A stretch of DNA of 64,000 nt. Source: G963663315 sp965204925. GTDB taxonomy: Bacteria > Pseudomonadota > Gammaproteobacteria > Arenicellales > Poriferihabitantaceae. The stretch spans positions 372,001-436,000 of the forward strand of contig OZ242021.1 of the NCBI GenBank assembly GCA_965204925.1. Direction: 5' to 3'. Positions 24,750 to 33,964 of this stretch are shown here, one piece after another. The translations under genes were made by a program, and so were the position numbers. Position 1 is the first letter of the stretch, and the number at the start of each line of letters is the position of its first letter. Below the pieces are notes generated by a model, which worked only from the letters and a program-made list of their open reading frames with translations, did no database searches and was not told the origin of the DNA.

Positions 24750-25633
24750 TCTATCAAAAATTGAGGTTTTATCCTGCGGGTGACCGTATGATAGAGGTCG
24801 AACTGGGTAATGAAATGAGTTTTGATTTGAATTTCATTGCTCACAGTTTCTCCGCGGCGATTCGTGCAGCGGACATCCGGGGATTTGTCGAATTGGTGAC
24901 AGAATTGGCGTCACTCCAGGTAGTCTATAATCCCGATCTGATCAGTTACGAAGACATGCTTGGGGAACTGCTCGGTATTTACGAGTCAATCGGGGATATC
25001 GAAAACCTTGAACTGAATAGCCGGATTTATTATGTGCCTGCACTTTATTTCGATCCGTGGACTGAAGGATGTATTAACGACTACCGGGCCAATGTAGGGA
25101 AAAAAGACGAAGATGATCCTGATTATGTAGTACGTCTTAATGCGCTCGGGGACCGGGCGCATCTGCGCCGCGTCCACTCGGGAACGGATTACTGGGTAGC
25201 GGCGCTGGGTTTTTGGCCCGGCTTATGTTCATTGATACCTCTTGACCCTCGATGTCGTCTGGTTGCGCCAAAGTACAACCCGCCACGCATGTGGACACCG
25301 AAAGGCGCAATAGGGCTTGGTGGAGCGGTAACCTGCATTTACCCCGACAAAACACCGGGGGGTTACCAGATTTTCGCGCGTACACCGATGCCCACATGGG
25401 ATCGAGAGCAACGCCTTCCGGCATTTCGAGACAATCTTGCACTGATTAAGGCTGGTGATCGAGTGCGCTTCGTGCCAATTGATCGAGAAGAATACGATTT
25501 TACAGAAGCAAAAGTGCAGGCCGGTACGTATGAACATCCCTATGTCGATTATCAGCGGTTCTCCATTGCAAACTACCATGCCTGGCTAAGGGATATTGCG
25601 CCCGAGTCCGCTCAGGAGCCGCTCCATGATTGA
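24746..25633 (+). CDS. pxpB: 5-oxoprolinase subunit B / carboxyltransferase-C-D domain protein (KipI type)
   Basis: 295 residues of the PxpB/KipI/allophanate hydrolase subunit 1 family (YPAGDRMIEVELG start; VHSGTDYWVAALGFWPGLCSLIPLDPR; PRMWTPKGAIGLGG). A TTG overlapping the pxpA stop is the likely coupled start; ATG at 24788 is the alternative. The same domain is found in the carboxyltransferase half of urea carboxylase. Confidence 0.9.
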   Translation: MIYQKLRFYPAGDRMIEVELGNEMSFDLNFIAHSFSAAIRAADIRGFVELVTELASLQVVYNPDLISYEDMLGELLGIYESIGDIENLELNSRIYYVPALYFDPWTEGCINDYRANVGKKDEDDPDYVVRLNALGDRAHLRRVHSGTDYWVAALGFWPGLCSLIPLDPRCRLVAPKYNPPRMWTPKGAIGLGGAVTCIYPDKTPGGYQIFARTPMPTWDREQRLPAFRDNLALIKAGDRVRFVPIDREEYDFTEAKVQAGTYEHPYVDYQRFSIANYHAWLRDIAPESAQEPLHD

Positions 25634-26603
25634 GGTTTTGCAACCCGGTCTGGAAACATCAGTTCAGGATTTGCCGGGTCGAATCGGCTACCTGGAGCAA
25701 GGCTTTCCGCCATCGGGGCCAATGGATATGTGGTCATTTCGCCTGGCTAATCTGCTGGTCGGCAATCCGGCAGAGGCGGCAGGTCTGGAGTGCCAGTTTC
25801 TGGGCCCGGAACTGTATTTCAAGCAAGACGCAACGATAGCAATCACTGGCGCGGATATGTCGCCTGCGCTTGATGGCGAAGCGATTCCCAACTACCAGAC
25901 GTACTATGTCACTGCAGGCCAAACGCTGGCATTGGGCGCCGCGCGGGTGGGCGCACGATCCTATCTTGCTATCGCGGGGGGTATAGACACACAAGTGATT
26001 CAGGGATCGAGATCGACTTTCCATATGGCCGGGCTTGGAGGGGTAGAAGGCGGCGCGCTGAAAGCGGGACAATGTATTCCTGTGGGGCCTGCGCATAGAC
26101 CAGTACGCAACAGAGTTCTTGATGCCTGTATCCCCCCTGTTCACTCCAATCCTCTATGGGAAATTGAAATTGTCAGAGGACCGAATGATGGCTGGATTGA
26201 TGACGCGGGCCACTCTGTTTTTTTCGGTAAAAAGTGGAAGCTCTCGGCGAAAAGTAACCGAACCGGGCTACGCCTGGAGGGGCCGCCACTAACGTTCAGT
26301 CGGAAAGCATCTGACAAACCGCCAGAACATGGAGAGGACCCGTCGAACATACTTGACCATGGCTACCCGTTCGGCGCGGTCAATCTCGCAGGTCAGACGC
26401 CGATTATTCTCGCGAATGATGGCCCCTCCGCAGGTGGATTCATCAACCCGTATACGGTCCCTTCCGCAGCATTCTGGAAACTGGCTCAATCACAACCCAA
26501 CCAACTTTACCGATTTGTGGAAGTCAGTGTCCCGCAAGCTCAGAAACTACGTCGGGAGCAGGACCATCTTTGCACTACATCCAGTCTGGTATTGATTGAT
26601 TAA
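25626..26603 (+). CDS. pxpC: 5-oxoprolinase subunit C / biotin-dependent carboxyltransferase-A-B domain protein (KipA type)
   Basis: 325 residues from the ATG at 25626, overlapping pxpB by eight bases. Family marks: IEVLQPGLETSVQDLPGRIGY, GFPPSGPMDMWSFRLAN, and GGFINPYTV near the end. In urea carboxylase this domain carries the acyl-transfer from carboxybiotin. The 126 bases after it, before the carrier gene, hold no recognised gene. Confidence 0.9.
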   Translation: MIEVLQPGLETSVQDLPGRIGYLEQGFPPSGPMDMWSFRLANLLVGNPAEAAGLECQFLGPELYFKQDATIAITGADMSPALDGEAIPNYQTYYVTAGQTLALGAARVGARSYLAIAGGIDTQVIQGSRSTFHMAGLGGVEGGALKAGQCIPVGPAHRPVRNRVLDACIPPVHSNPLWEIEIVRGPNDGWIDDAGHSVFFGKKWKLSAKSNRTGLRLEGPPLTFSRKASDKPPEHGEDPSNILDHGYPFGAVNLAGQTPIILANDGPSAGGFINPYTVPSAAFWKLAQSQPNQLYRFVEVSVPQAQKLRREQDHLCTTSSLVLID

Positions 26604-26729
26604 CGACATGATTTACCAAATCAATGGCATTGCGCGAATTTGATCAACTCCTGAAGTGGCGCTGCAACACGTCAAATCGTATGGCACGCTGTATGTGGAA
26701 ATGGCAAAAGACGAGTGAGAGGAAAATTT

Positions 26730-26972
26730 ATGCCTGTCAGTGAAGTTATATCTCCGTTGCCCGGGACGTTTTACCGTAAACCATCGCCAGACGGTCCACC
26801 ATTCAAATCGGAAGGTGACACCGTCACGGCTGAGGATGTGATCGGTCTGGTCGAAGTAATGAAGTCCTTTTACGAAATAAAGGCAGGCGTCGCTGGCGTC
26901 ATCATCAAGTTTCTTGCTGATCATGAAGAACCCGTTATGTCCGGCCAGACTGTGGCTGAAATAAAGACTTGA
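26730..26972 (+). CDS. Biotin carboxyl carrier domain protein
   Basis: An 80-residue stand-alone biotinyl domain, much shorter than AccB (about 150). The biotin site is EVMKSF, with the lysine near residue 50; the methionine that normally follows the lysine is replaced by serine. GAGG precedes the ATG. It lies four bases before the biotin carboxylase gene. Housekeeping accB is usually linked to accC and aroQ, so this is probably a separate, pathway-specific carrier. Confidence 0.88.
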   Translation: MPVSEVISPLPGTFYRKPSPDGPPFKSEGDTVTAEDVIGLVEVMKSFYEIKAGVAGVIIKFLADHEEPVMSGQTVAEIKT

Positions 26973-26976
26973 GATC

Positions 26977-28350
26977 ATGACCGGGCAAAATGTGATTAAA
27001 ACACTCCTGGTTGCTAACCGCGGCGAAATCGCAGTGCGTGTTATCAGGGCGTCACAGGCTCTGGGAATTCGTGCTGTGCAAGTATACAGCCTTGCAGACG
27101 CTGATTCACTGGCAGTCAAACTGGCGGACGAATCCATCGAAATAGGGCCACCGGCTGCCGCAAAATCGCATCTGAATATGGATGCAATCTTGTCGGCTTC
27201 GAAGCAGTGCAATGCTGATGCCGTACATCCCGGCTATGGTTTCCTGGCCGAGAACGCCGATTTTGCTGACGCAGTCGTGCGGGCTGGTATGCGCTGGGTA
27301 GGACCATCCAGTCGTGTGATACGTATGCTCGGCGATAAGGTCACAGCGCGCAAAGTAGCGAAGGCGGCTGGCGTGCCCACGATACCGGGCAGCGATGAAC
27401 CAGTCAGTGATATGGATTCCGCTCGCAGTATTATCAAAAAAACCGGTTTTCCGGTGATGATCAAGGCATCCGCGGGTGGAGGAGGACGTGGCATTCGTAT
27501 TGCCGGAAGCATGGAGGAGTTTGAACGGTTTTTTCCACAAGCCAGGCTTGAGGCCAGATCCGCGTTTGGCAATGACTCCCTGTACCTTGAGAAAGTAATT
27601 GAACGCGCGCGCCACGTCGAAGTACAAATACTCGGTGATGGCAAAAATATTGTGCACTGTTACGAGAGAGAGTGTTCGTTACAACGCCGGCGTCAAAAAG
27701 TGTGGGAGGAAGCGCCGGCAATCACATTGTCTGAAAAAGTGCGCGAAAAGCTGTGTAACTCGGCTGTCGATCTGGCCGAATCTGTTAACTACAGAGGCGC
27801 GGGTACTGTTGAGTATTTGTATGATGAGAGTGCTCGCGAATTTTATTTTCTGGAAGTCAACACACGCATTCAGGTTGAACACCCGATCACTGAAATGATT
27901 ACGGGTGTGGATCTGGTGCAGGAGATGATCAACATCGCTGGCGGAGAGCCGCTCTTGATACAACAAAAAGACCTTGCGATCAAAGGACACGCCATTGAGT
28001 GCCGCATCAACGCCGAAGATCCGACAAATAATTTTCTGCCGTTTCCCGGCACAATATCCGAGCTCGCGGTGCCCGATGACACGGGTGTGCGTTTCGATAC
28101 GTTGTTGTACCCCGGTTATACCATTCCACCGTTTTACGACTCGCTGATCGGAAAACTTGTAGTACACGCCAAAAATCGCGAAAGCGCATTGAATAAACTG
28201 CGCCGGACACTCAACAAGTTAATCATAAACGGTATAAAAACTACTGTGCCACTACACGCCTCACTGGCAAATGACAGCGCCGTACGAAACGCTGCTTTCG
28301 ATACCCGGTTTCTTGAACCCTGGCTGCGGCGGCACGCCAGTAATCTGTAA
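26977..28350 (+). CDS. Biotin carboxylase (AccC type), pathway-specific
   Basis: 457 residues with the ATP-grasp layout: VANRGEIAVRVIRA start, HPGYGFLAENADFA, the glycine-rich ATP lid KASAGGGGRGIRI, ERECSLQRRRQK, and the metal/bicarbonate part EYLYDESAREFYFLEVNTRIQVEHPITE. It carboxylates biotin on the carrier encoded just before it. With PxpB/PxpC it completes the BC + BCCP + CT set of a biotin-dependent carboxylase. The 107 bases after it hold only the fragment at 28431. Confidence 0.93.
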   Translation: MTGQNVIKTLLVANRGEIAVRVIRASQALGIRAVQVYSLADADSLAVKLADESIEIGPPAAAKSHLNMDAILSASKQCNADAVHPGYGFLAENADFADAVVRAGMRWVGPSSRVIRMLGDKVTARKVAKAAGVPTIPGSDEPVSDMDSARSIIKKTGFPVMIKASAGGGGRGIRIAGSMEEFERFFPQARLEARSAFGNDSLYLEKVIERARHVEVQILGDGKNIVHCYERECSLQRRRQKVWEEAPAITLSEKVREKLCNSAVDLAESVNYRGAGTVEYLYDESAREFYFLEVNTRIQVEHPITEMITGVDLVQEMINIAGGEPLLIQQKDLAIKGHAIECRINAEDPTNNFLPFPGTISELAVPDDTGVRFDTLLYPGYTIPPFYDSLIGKLVVHAKNRESALNKLRRTLNKLIINGIKTTVPLHASLANDSAVRNAAFDTRFLEPWLRRHASNL

Positions 28351-28430
28351 TCGGCTGACTCGGTGCGGGCAAACCAGGGGGCTGTTAACACTATGTGGAT
28401 TGAAGAGCATCCACAATGAGAGAGCAGTGA

Positions 28431-28481
28431 ATGCAATCTCATGATCGAAGTAGGCTATCAGAAAGCGCTGGAAATCGGTGT
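28431..28481 (+). pseudogene. Remnant of a second GlcG/HbpS-like gene
   Basis: The plus strand encodes NLMIEVGYQKALEIGVDG, matching NLIIEACRQKALEIGVDM of the protein at 15004; 24 bases (28458-28481) are identical to 15063-15086. No more of the gene is found. The stop codon and last residues of the CobT-like gene on the minus strand are formed by the complement of this relic. Confidence 0.6.
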
Positions 28482-30194
28482 GGATGGTATCAGTTTTCTC
28501 GGGCAGTTCGAAAACAACCGTTCGAGCGAACTGAAAATCCGGTTGTCCAGTGTCCCGGACAGATCAAGTGAAATGGATTCGCTGAAAAACTCATCCATGC
28601 CAAGAGCGGCGCTGATCGCTTTCAACTCGATCCGGCCGGTGCGTTCAACCCGGCGCGCGACCTGCTTCAGGTGGCGTTCGAGGTAGAGTGGATCATTATG
28701 ATTACTGGTTGCGCTTTCCATGGGGGCGCCGTCAGAGATCATGACCAGACATTTTCTGTCTTCAACCCGGCCCAGCAGACGGCGCTCTGCCCATTGCAGC
28801 GCTTCACCGTCCAGCCCCTCCTTGAAATGAACCGGATTCATCAGAGAAGAGATTGAATGCCGGGAGCGCCGCCAACTGGTTTCAGCATCCTTGTAAACAA
28901 TATGCAAACGATCATTCAGGCGACCGGGATATTCGGGAGAACCTGATTTGCGCCATTTCCGAATCGACTCGCCTCCAGCCCAGCCTGCGGTAGTGAACCC
29001 CAGTATTTCCGTGGACACTCCGGCAAGCTCCAGCGCCCGGCAGTAGATATCCACCATAACGGCAACTGCCTGAAACCTCTGTCGTTTCATCGACCCGGAA
29101 TTGTCAATCAGAAAACTGACCACGGTATCGCAATGCGGCGCCTGTTTTTCTCTCCTGAAAACCCGGTAATAACCGGGCCTGGACACCAGCTGACTGAGCC
29201 TGCGGCCATCCGTGTAGCCCTCTTCTTCCCCGTCATCCCATCCCGACCGGCGCGGTACTGCAAACAAACGCCGCAAGCGCAGGGCCAACCTCGGTATATT
29301 GACTGTCTGCGCCATGACCATCCGGTCCAGTTCCGCCCTCAGTTTTCTTCTCTGTTCCATGCGATAGAGGTCGCTGGCCGCCACCAGTCTGTCAAAATCC
29401 GTGCAAAAAACAGAATACTGAACCTCGCAGTCTGCGCCTTTTCCCGTCCGCCAACCCGCATTGCTTGCGGATTCGACATAGTGGTCATCGACCTCATCGA
29501 CAGGAGGGAGCAAGGCCCTGTCCCTGAGTGCCGCCAGATGCCTGCCAGCCAGATTGCCGGAAACAGATAATGCGATTTCATGCACAGCCTGTGCGATATT
29601 CAAGGCATGGCGCGCATATTGCCGCTGGTTATTGATCCATTTTTTCAACATCACCAGATCATCGCCGATGACCGGCGCGAGTCTGAATCGTACCGACTCG
29701 ATCAGCTCTTCGACTTCCCCGTGCCCGGAGCGGCCGGTCAGTCGGCAGCGGGCGATCCAGGTCAGGCTGTAAATCAACAGCCCCAGTTCGTTTTCGACAA
29801 GCCCGTTTCCGTGGCTTTGGCGGCGCCACTGGTCGAACGCCTCATGCACATTACGCCCGATGCCGATCAGGATTTGCGGGGCGCGCGCTTCACATCTCAG
29901 TTGCTCAAGAATATCGAATGCAAGCCTCGCCACAGGCTCCCGGGGTACCAATGACCGGTGCAACGAAAGGTTGCTGTGAATCAGTCGAAGCGCAATGCAA
30001 TCGGCTACTCCACGATTGCGGGAGAAGGAATCGGCAAGTGTATCGACCAGCAGATGGGGTGCATGGAACGACAGACTACGGCCTTCCAGGAAAAGAGTCT
30101 GTCTTTTATATTCCGCCCCGGGGTTTGCCGATAATGCCCGGATGACAGCAGCGCAATGGCGTTCAATCAACCGGCGCCTCGCTTCTTCTGTCAT
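28458..30194 (-). CDS. cobT: CobT-like protein with VWA domain
   Basis: 578 residues. The C-terminal half is a von Willebrand A domain with MIDAS motif DNSGSM near residue 360 and MISDGAP; the N-terminal half is helical and ends in a DDGEEEGYTDGRR acidic/Arg segment, as in CobT. With CobS it forms the AAA+ chelatase motor that helps CobN insert cobalt into hydrogenobyrinate diamide. No cobN or other cobalamin gene is in the window, so the client chelatase is unknown. The last eight residues come from the antisense of a gene relic. Confidence 0.82.
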   Translation of the reverse strand: MTEEARRRLIERHCAAVIRALSANPGAEYKRQTLFLEGRSLSFHAPHLLVDTLADSFSRNRGVADCIALRLIHSNLSLHRSLVPREPVARLAFDILEQLRCEARAPQILIGIGRNVHEAFDQWRRQSHGNGLVENELGLLIYSLTWIARCRLTGRSGHGEVEELIESVRFRLAPVIGDDLVMLKKWINNQRQYARHALNIAQAVHEIALSVSGNLAGRHLAALRDRALLPPVDEVDDHYVESASNAGWRTGKGADCEVQYSVFCTDFDRLVAASDLYRMEQRRKLRAELDRMVMAQTVNIPRLALRLRRLFAVPRRSGWDDGEEEGYTDGRRLSQLVSRPGYYRVFRREKQAPHCDTVVSFLIDNSGSMKRQRFQAVAVMVDIYCRALELAGVSTEILGFTTAGWAGGESIRKWRKSGSPEYPGRLNDRLHIVYKDAETSWRRSRHSISSLMNPVHFKEGLDGEALQWAERRLLGRVEDRKCLVMISDGAPMESATSNHNDPLYLERHLKQVARRVERTGRIELKAISAALGMDEFFSESISLDLSGTLDNRIFSSLERLFSNCPRKLIPSTPISSAF

Positions 30195-30215
30195 GATAGC
30201 GCTACAGGCCGGGCG

Positions 30216-31196
30216 CTACTTTGACCACTGCGATTGCGTGATCGCGTATTTCAGGTCCTCACCAAAAGCGCGCTGATAGTATTCTGCGATAATCGAATAC
30301 TCGGCCTGATCACACTTGTTCAGAAAGGACAAAAGAAACGCCTTGCCGATATCGTCAAATATTTCGGTGTTTTCCGCCCACGTAATGACAGTTCGCGGAG
30401 ACATTACAGTAGAAATATCTCCGGCAGAAAAGCCGCTACGAGTCAGGCCCGCCAATCCGACCATGGCCCTCACCGTTTCCATACGATCAGAAAACGCCGG
30501 CACTTGGGCCAATACGATATCCACTTCCTCCTCCACGGAAAGATAATTCAGCGTAGTCACGATATTCCATCGGTCTATCTGTGCCTGATTCAATACCTGG
30601 GCGCCGTGATATAACCCGTTCAGATTACCGAGCCCGACCGTATTGGAAGTGGCGAATAATCTGAACCCCGGATGTGGACTGATCACCCTGTTCTGATCCA
30701 GCAACGTAAATTTCCCCTCACGCTCCAGGATACGATGAATCACAAACATCACGTCCGGACGGCCGGCGTCAAACTCATCGAAAACCAGGGCCACCGGACG
30801 TTGCAGGGACCAGGGAACAATTCCTTCCTGAAACTCGGTAATCTGTTTGCCCTGTCTGATAACAATCGTATCCCGACCGACCAGGTCCAACCGGCTGATA
30901 TGTCCATCCAGATTAACCCGCACGCAGGGCCAGTTCAGCCGCGCGGCAACCTGTTCTATGTGGGTTGACTTGCCCGTTCCGTGGTAGCCTTGCACCAACA
31001 CTCGACGATTTTTTGCAAATCCGGCCAACAGCGCCAGCGTAACATCATGATTGAAACAATAAGCCGGATCGATTTCAGGCACATGCTCATCGCGCTGACT
31101 GAAAGCCGGCGCTTCAAGGTCGGTATCCAGCCCAAATGCGGTTCTTGCGGAAATCATGCAGTCCGGGGATTGTACGGAAGAATTGGGGTCTGACAT
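30216..31196 (-). CDS. cobS: CobS-like AAA+ ATPase
   Basis: 326 residues, MoxR/CobS-type AAA+ module: Walker A QGYHGTGKSTH (residues 69-79), Walker B LVFDEFDAGRPD (about 145), sensor region LFATSNTVGLGN, and the C-terminal lid. It is 21 bases upstream of the CobT-like gene, and the two are expected to form a ring complex. It follows the AAA/PD-(D/E)XK gene by 24 bases on the same strand. Confidence 0.88.
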   Translation of the reverse strand: MSDPNSSVQSPDCMISARTAFGLDTDLEAPAFSQRDEHVPEIDPAYCFNHDVTLALLAGFAKNRRVLVQGYHGTGKSTHIEQVAARLNWPCVRVNLDGHISRLDLVGRDTIVIRQGKQITEFQEGIVPWSLQRPVALVFDEFDAGRPDVMFVIHRILEREGKFTLLDQNRVISPHPGFRLFATSNTVGLGNLNGLYHGAQVLNQAQIDRWNIVTTLNYLSVEEEVDIVLAQVPAFSDRMETVRAMVGLAGLTRSGFSAGDISTVMSPRTVITWAENTEIFDDIGKAFLLSFLNKCDQAEYSIIAEYYQRAFGEDLKYAITQSQWSK

Positions 31197-31220
31197 AAAA
31201 GATTTCCGTCAGTTATCCGA

Positions 31221-32804
31221 TCATCCCGCCCGCAGCATCGCCAGATTGCGCGTCTTGCGATTGAAAATCACCGCCAGCACATGGATTCGCTGATTTCCCG
31301 TACAGTACCTGCCCGCATAATCCTTACTTGCTATCTGCGCAAGCGCCTCATCCGCCTTCACCGCAGCCTGCGACTCATCATCCGCTACCTTGAACTCCAG
31401 CACAAATACCTGACCCTCACGCATCAATACCATGTCCGAACGACCCCGACCGGTGGACTCTTCCACCCGCATATCCAGACCCAGCGCACGGAAACAGGCG
31501 TACAGCACGGTCGCATAATGACCCTCGCTACGACCCCCGTCGTTGTGCGTATGCCACTGATACGGAATACCGGCAAAGAAGGCCTGTAATTCCCGCTCGA
31601 ATCCCGCAAAGTCGTTGGCGTCCAGCAATCCGACCAGCGTCTCGCCACGCTCCGCGGCAACCACCAAATCTCCGGTGACGGCCTCCAGCAATTGCCGGTT
31701 CAGACTCAATCTCACTTCATGATTGGGATAGTCCAGTGTATAGAAGATACCCGCAGGACGCGCTTCCTCATCAACAAGGGTCAGATACCCGCACTGGAAT
31801 AACAGGGCGTTCAGATTGATTCGCTCAACCTCGAATGTGGACAGGTCGCTGCGATACATATGCAGGTTCTCCAAATCCAGCGTATTGACCGCCCCGCTTG
31901 CCATGCGCTCGTACAGAAAGGACGGCGTGCCGGTCTCATACCACCAGGGCAGAAACTCCCGGTTCCTGAAATACAGCAGGATGTCAAACGGGTTGTAAAC
32001 CTTTTCCTTCCCGCGCCAGTGATAGCCGTTGTACCAGTGGCGAATATTCTCGCGGTCATCGTCCGTCACATCCGCCAGTTCGGGAGCGAACACCGTTTCA
32101 AGGTCATCCTCGGTATAACCGCAGATTGTGGCGTATTCAGGGTTCAGGCTGAGGTCGTAGAGGTTATTGAGTACCGAGAACAGGCTGACCTTCGAGTACA
32201 TGCTGATGCCGGTGATGAATACGAAACGAATGTAGTCGGCGCAGCCCTTGATCATGCCGTAGAAGCCGCGCAGATAATCGCGGTTCTCGCGCGCCAGTTC
32301 CTTGTTCTCCAGTACGTCCAGTATCGGCTTGTCGTATTCGTCTATCAGAATCACCACCTGTTGTCCGGTTTCATCATAGAGACTGACAATCAGGTTTTGC
32401 AGGCGACCCGGAGCCGTACGAGCCTCTGGCGGCGGTTTGATTCCTGCCCGTTTTTCATGCGTTGCCAGTTGGTTGAAGATATTGCTCTTCAGGTTCCCCG
32501 ACTCGCTGTAGTTCGCGTCAAAGCTCAGACGCACCACCGGATGTTTGTTGTTCCAGTCCCAACGCTCATGAATATAAAGCCCGCGGAATAACTCTTCGCT
32601 GCCGGCAAACAGTTCATGCAGGGTATCTATCAGCAAACTCTTGCCGAAACGCCGCGGACGCGACAGGAAGTAGTATCGGTATCGGCTTCCCCCCTTGGTC
32701 AAACTCCACAAGTGAGGGGTTTTGTCCACATAGTAACAACCGGATGTGCGGATGTTGGGGAAGGAGGACTCTCCTATCGGCAGTTCAAGTCTGTCCGTTG
32801 TCAT
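31221..32804 (-). CDS. AAA-ATPase-like / PD-(D/E)XK nuclease protein (DUF1703 type)
   Basis: 527 residues. N-terminal AAA-ATPase-like domain with the family P-loop RPRRFGKSLLIDTL and a Walker B-like VVILIDEYDKPILD; C-terminal PD-(D/E)XK domain with GRSDMVLM and the VLEFKV (ExK) motif. These proteins occur in many copies in some bacteria and are often described as uncharacterised, possibly defence- or mobile-element-related. A second, internally deleted copy is at 50083-50686. Confidence 0.88.
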   Translation of the reverse strand: MTTDRLELPIGESSFPNIRTSGCYYVDKTPHLWSLTKGGSRYRYYFLSRPRRFGKSLLIDTLHELFAGSEELFRGLYIHERWDWNNKHPVVRLSFDANYSESGNLKSNIFNQLATHEKRAGIKPPPEARTAPGRLQNLIVSLYDETGQQVVILIDEYDKPILDVLENKELARENRDYLRGFYGMIKGCADYIRFVFITGISMYSKVSLFSVLNNLYDLSLNPEYATICGYTEDDLETVFAPELADVTDDDRENIRHWYNGYHWRGKEKVYNPFDILLYFRNREFLPWWYETGTPSFLYERMASGAVNTLDLENLHMYRSDLSTFEVERINLNALLFQCGYLTLVDEEARPAGIFYTLDYPNHEVRLSLNRQLLEAVTGDLVVAAERGETLVGLLDANDFAGFERELQAFFAGIPYQWHTHNDGGRSEGHYATVLYACFRALGLDMRVEESTGRGRSDMVLMREGQVFVLEFKVADDESQAAVKADEALAQIASKDYAGRYCTGNQRIHVLAVIFNRKTRNLAMLRAG

Positions 32805-32980
32805 CGTTTATCCGGCTGGCCAGATTTATCGGGAGGATGTTCATTGATCATAGCACATAAGAATTGCTGTATTTCACCCGGTTCTCGCCGTCCTTTTTAT
32901 TTTGCTGTTGAATGTGCGTTAAAATCCACCAGCCGCAATTTTGTGACAATCCATTCAGGTTTTGCTGATTTTTACAACCA

Positions 32981-33964
32981 ATGTCCGATAACCATCCGAT
33001 AACCGGCGTTTTGATAAATAATCTCGGTACGCCAGCTTCCCCCCGGGTGCGCGATGTACGGGTGTTTCTGAAACAATTCCTGAGCGACCCCCGGGTAGTG
33101 CGAATGTCCCGACCATTATGGTGGTTCATACTGAATGTCATCATATTGAATACCCGCCCGAAACGATCCGCCGAAGCGTGGCGGGAAATATGGACCGACC
33201 AGGGCTCGCCGCTGCTTGTGATCAGCCGAAAACAGGTCGAGCGGCTTCAGGCCCGGGCACAATCCGGTTTGCCGAATGTCAGGGTCGAACTCGGAATGCG
33301 TTATGGCATACCATCTATTGAACAAGGGCTGGACAGGCTGCGGCAGGCAGGCGCGACACGCTACCTGATCATTCCGATGTATCCACAATATTCGACAACG
33401 ACCACCGCTTCGACGAAAGACGAAGTGCTGAGAGTGTTCGGGTCCTGGCAGTCCACTCCTGAGTTCCACTTTGTCTGTCACTATTTTGATGAGCCGCAAT
33501 ACATCGAGGCCCTGAGTTCGTCTATCGAACAACACTGGCAAAAGAACGGGCAGTCGAGCAGGTTGCTGATTTCTTTTCATGGCATACCGGAACAGTACTC
33601 ACGACAGGGAGACCCATACCGGGAACAATGCGAATTAACGGCAAAACTGCTGGCGGAAAAACTGGGCATCGAACCGGAGCAGTGGCGTCTTTCCTTTCAA
33701 TCCAGACTGGGCCTTTCAAAATGGCTGCGACCCTATACCGATCATACCTTGCAGGAACTGGCCAGACAGGGTATAGAGTCTGTTGATGTCGTTTGCCCCG
33801 GATTCAGCGTGGATTGTCTGGAAACACTGGAAGAAATCGCGATCAGTAACAGACAACTGTTTCTCAAATCAGGAGGCAGCGCTTATAATTACATCCCGTG
33901 CCTGAATGACGAACCACAACATATTGAAATGCTTGCTCACCTGATAAAGAATCATAGTCAATGA
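32981..33964 (+). CDS. hemH: Ferrochelatase
   Basis: Inserts iron into protoporphyrin IX, the last step of heme synthesis. 327 residues with the family start (GVLINNLGTP), the metal-site histidine in SFHGIPEQY near residue 199 and the PGFSVDCLETLEEI motif. It starts 176 bases from the divergent AAA/PD-(D/E)XK gene and overlaps the short CbiX gene by four bases. Confidence 0.96.
   Translation: MSDNHPITGVLINNLGTPASPRVRDVRVFLKQFLSDPRVVRMSRPLWWFILNVIILNTRPKRSAEAWREIWTDQGSPLLVISRKQVERLQARAQSGLPNVRVELGMRYGIPSIEQGLDRLRQAGATRYLIIPMYPQYSTTTTASTKDEVLRVFGSWQSTPEFHFVCHYFDEPQYIEALSSSIEQHWQKNGQSSRLLISFHGIPEQYSRQGDPYREQCELTAKLLAEKLGIEPEQWRLSFQSRLGLSKWLRPYTDHTLQELARQGIESVDVVCPGFSVDCLETLEEIAISNRQLFLKSGGSAYNYIPCLNDEPQHIEMLAHLIKNHSQ

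Noticed and set aside
24746..26603. Reading pxpB/pxpC as allophanate hydrolase
   Set aside because: Old database naming; no amidase-signature allophanate hydrolase is present, and the PxpA partner points to the 5-oxoprolinase/lactam group.
26604..26729. Short frame ending EVALQHVKSYGTLYVEMAKDE before the biotin carrier gene
   Set aside because: About 20 codons with only an internal GTG and no ribosome site; it looks protein-like but is too short to call, perhaps a gene relic.
28394..28415. TGTGGAT/ATCCACA hairpin after the biotin carboxylase gene
   Set aside because: Seven-bp stem with an 8-base loop and no T-run; too weak to call as terminator.
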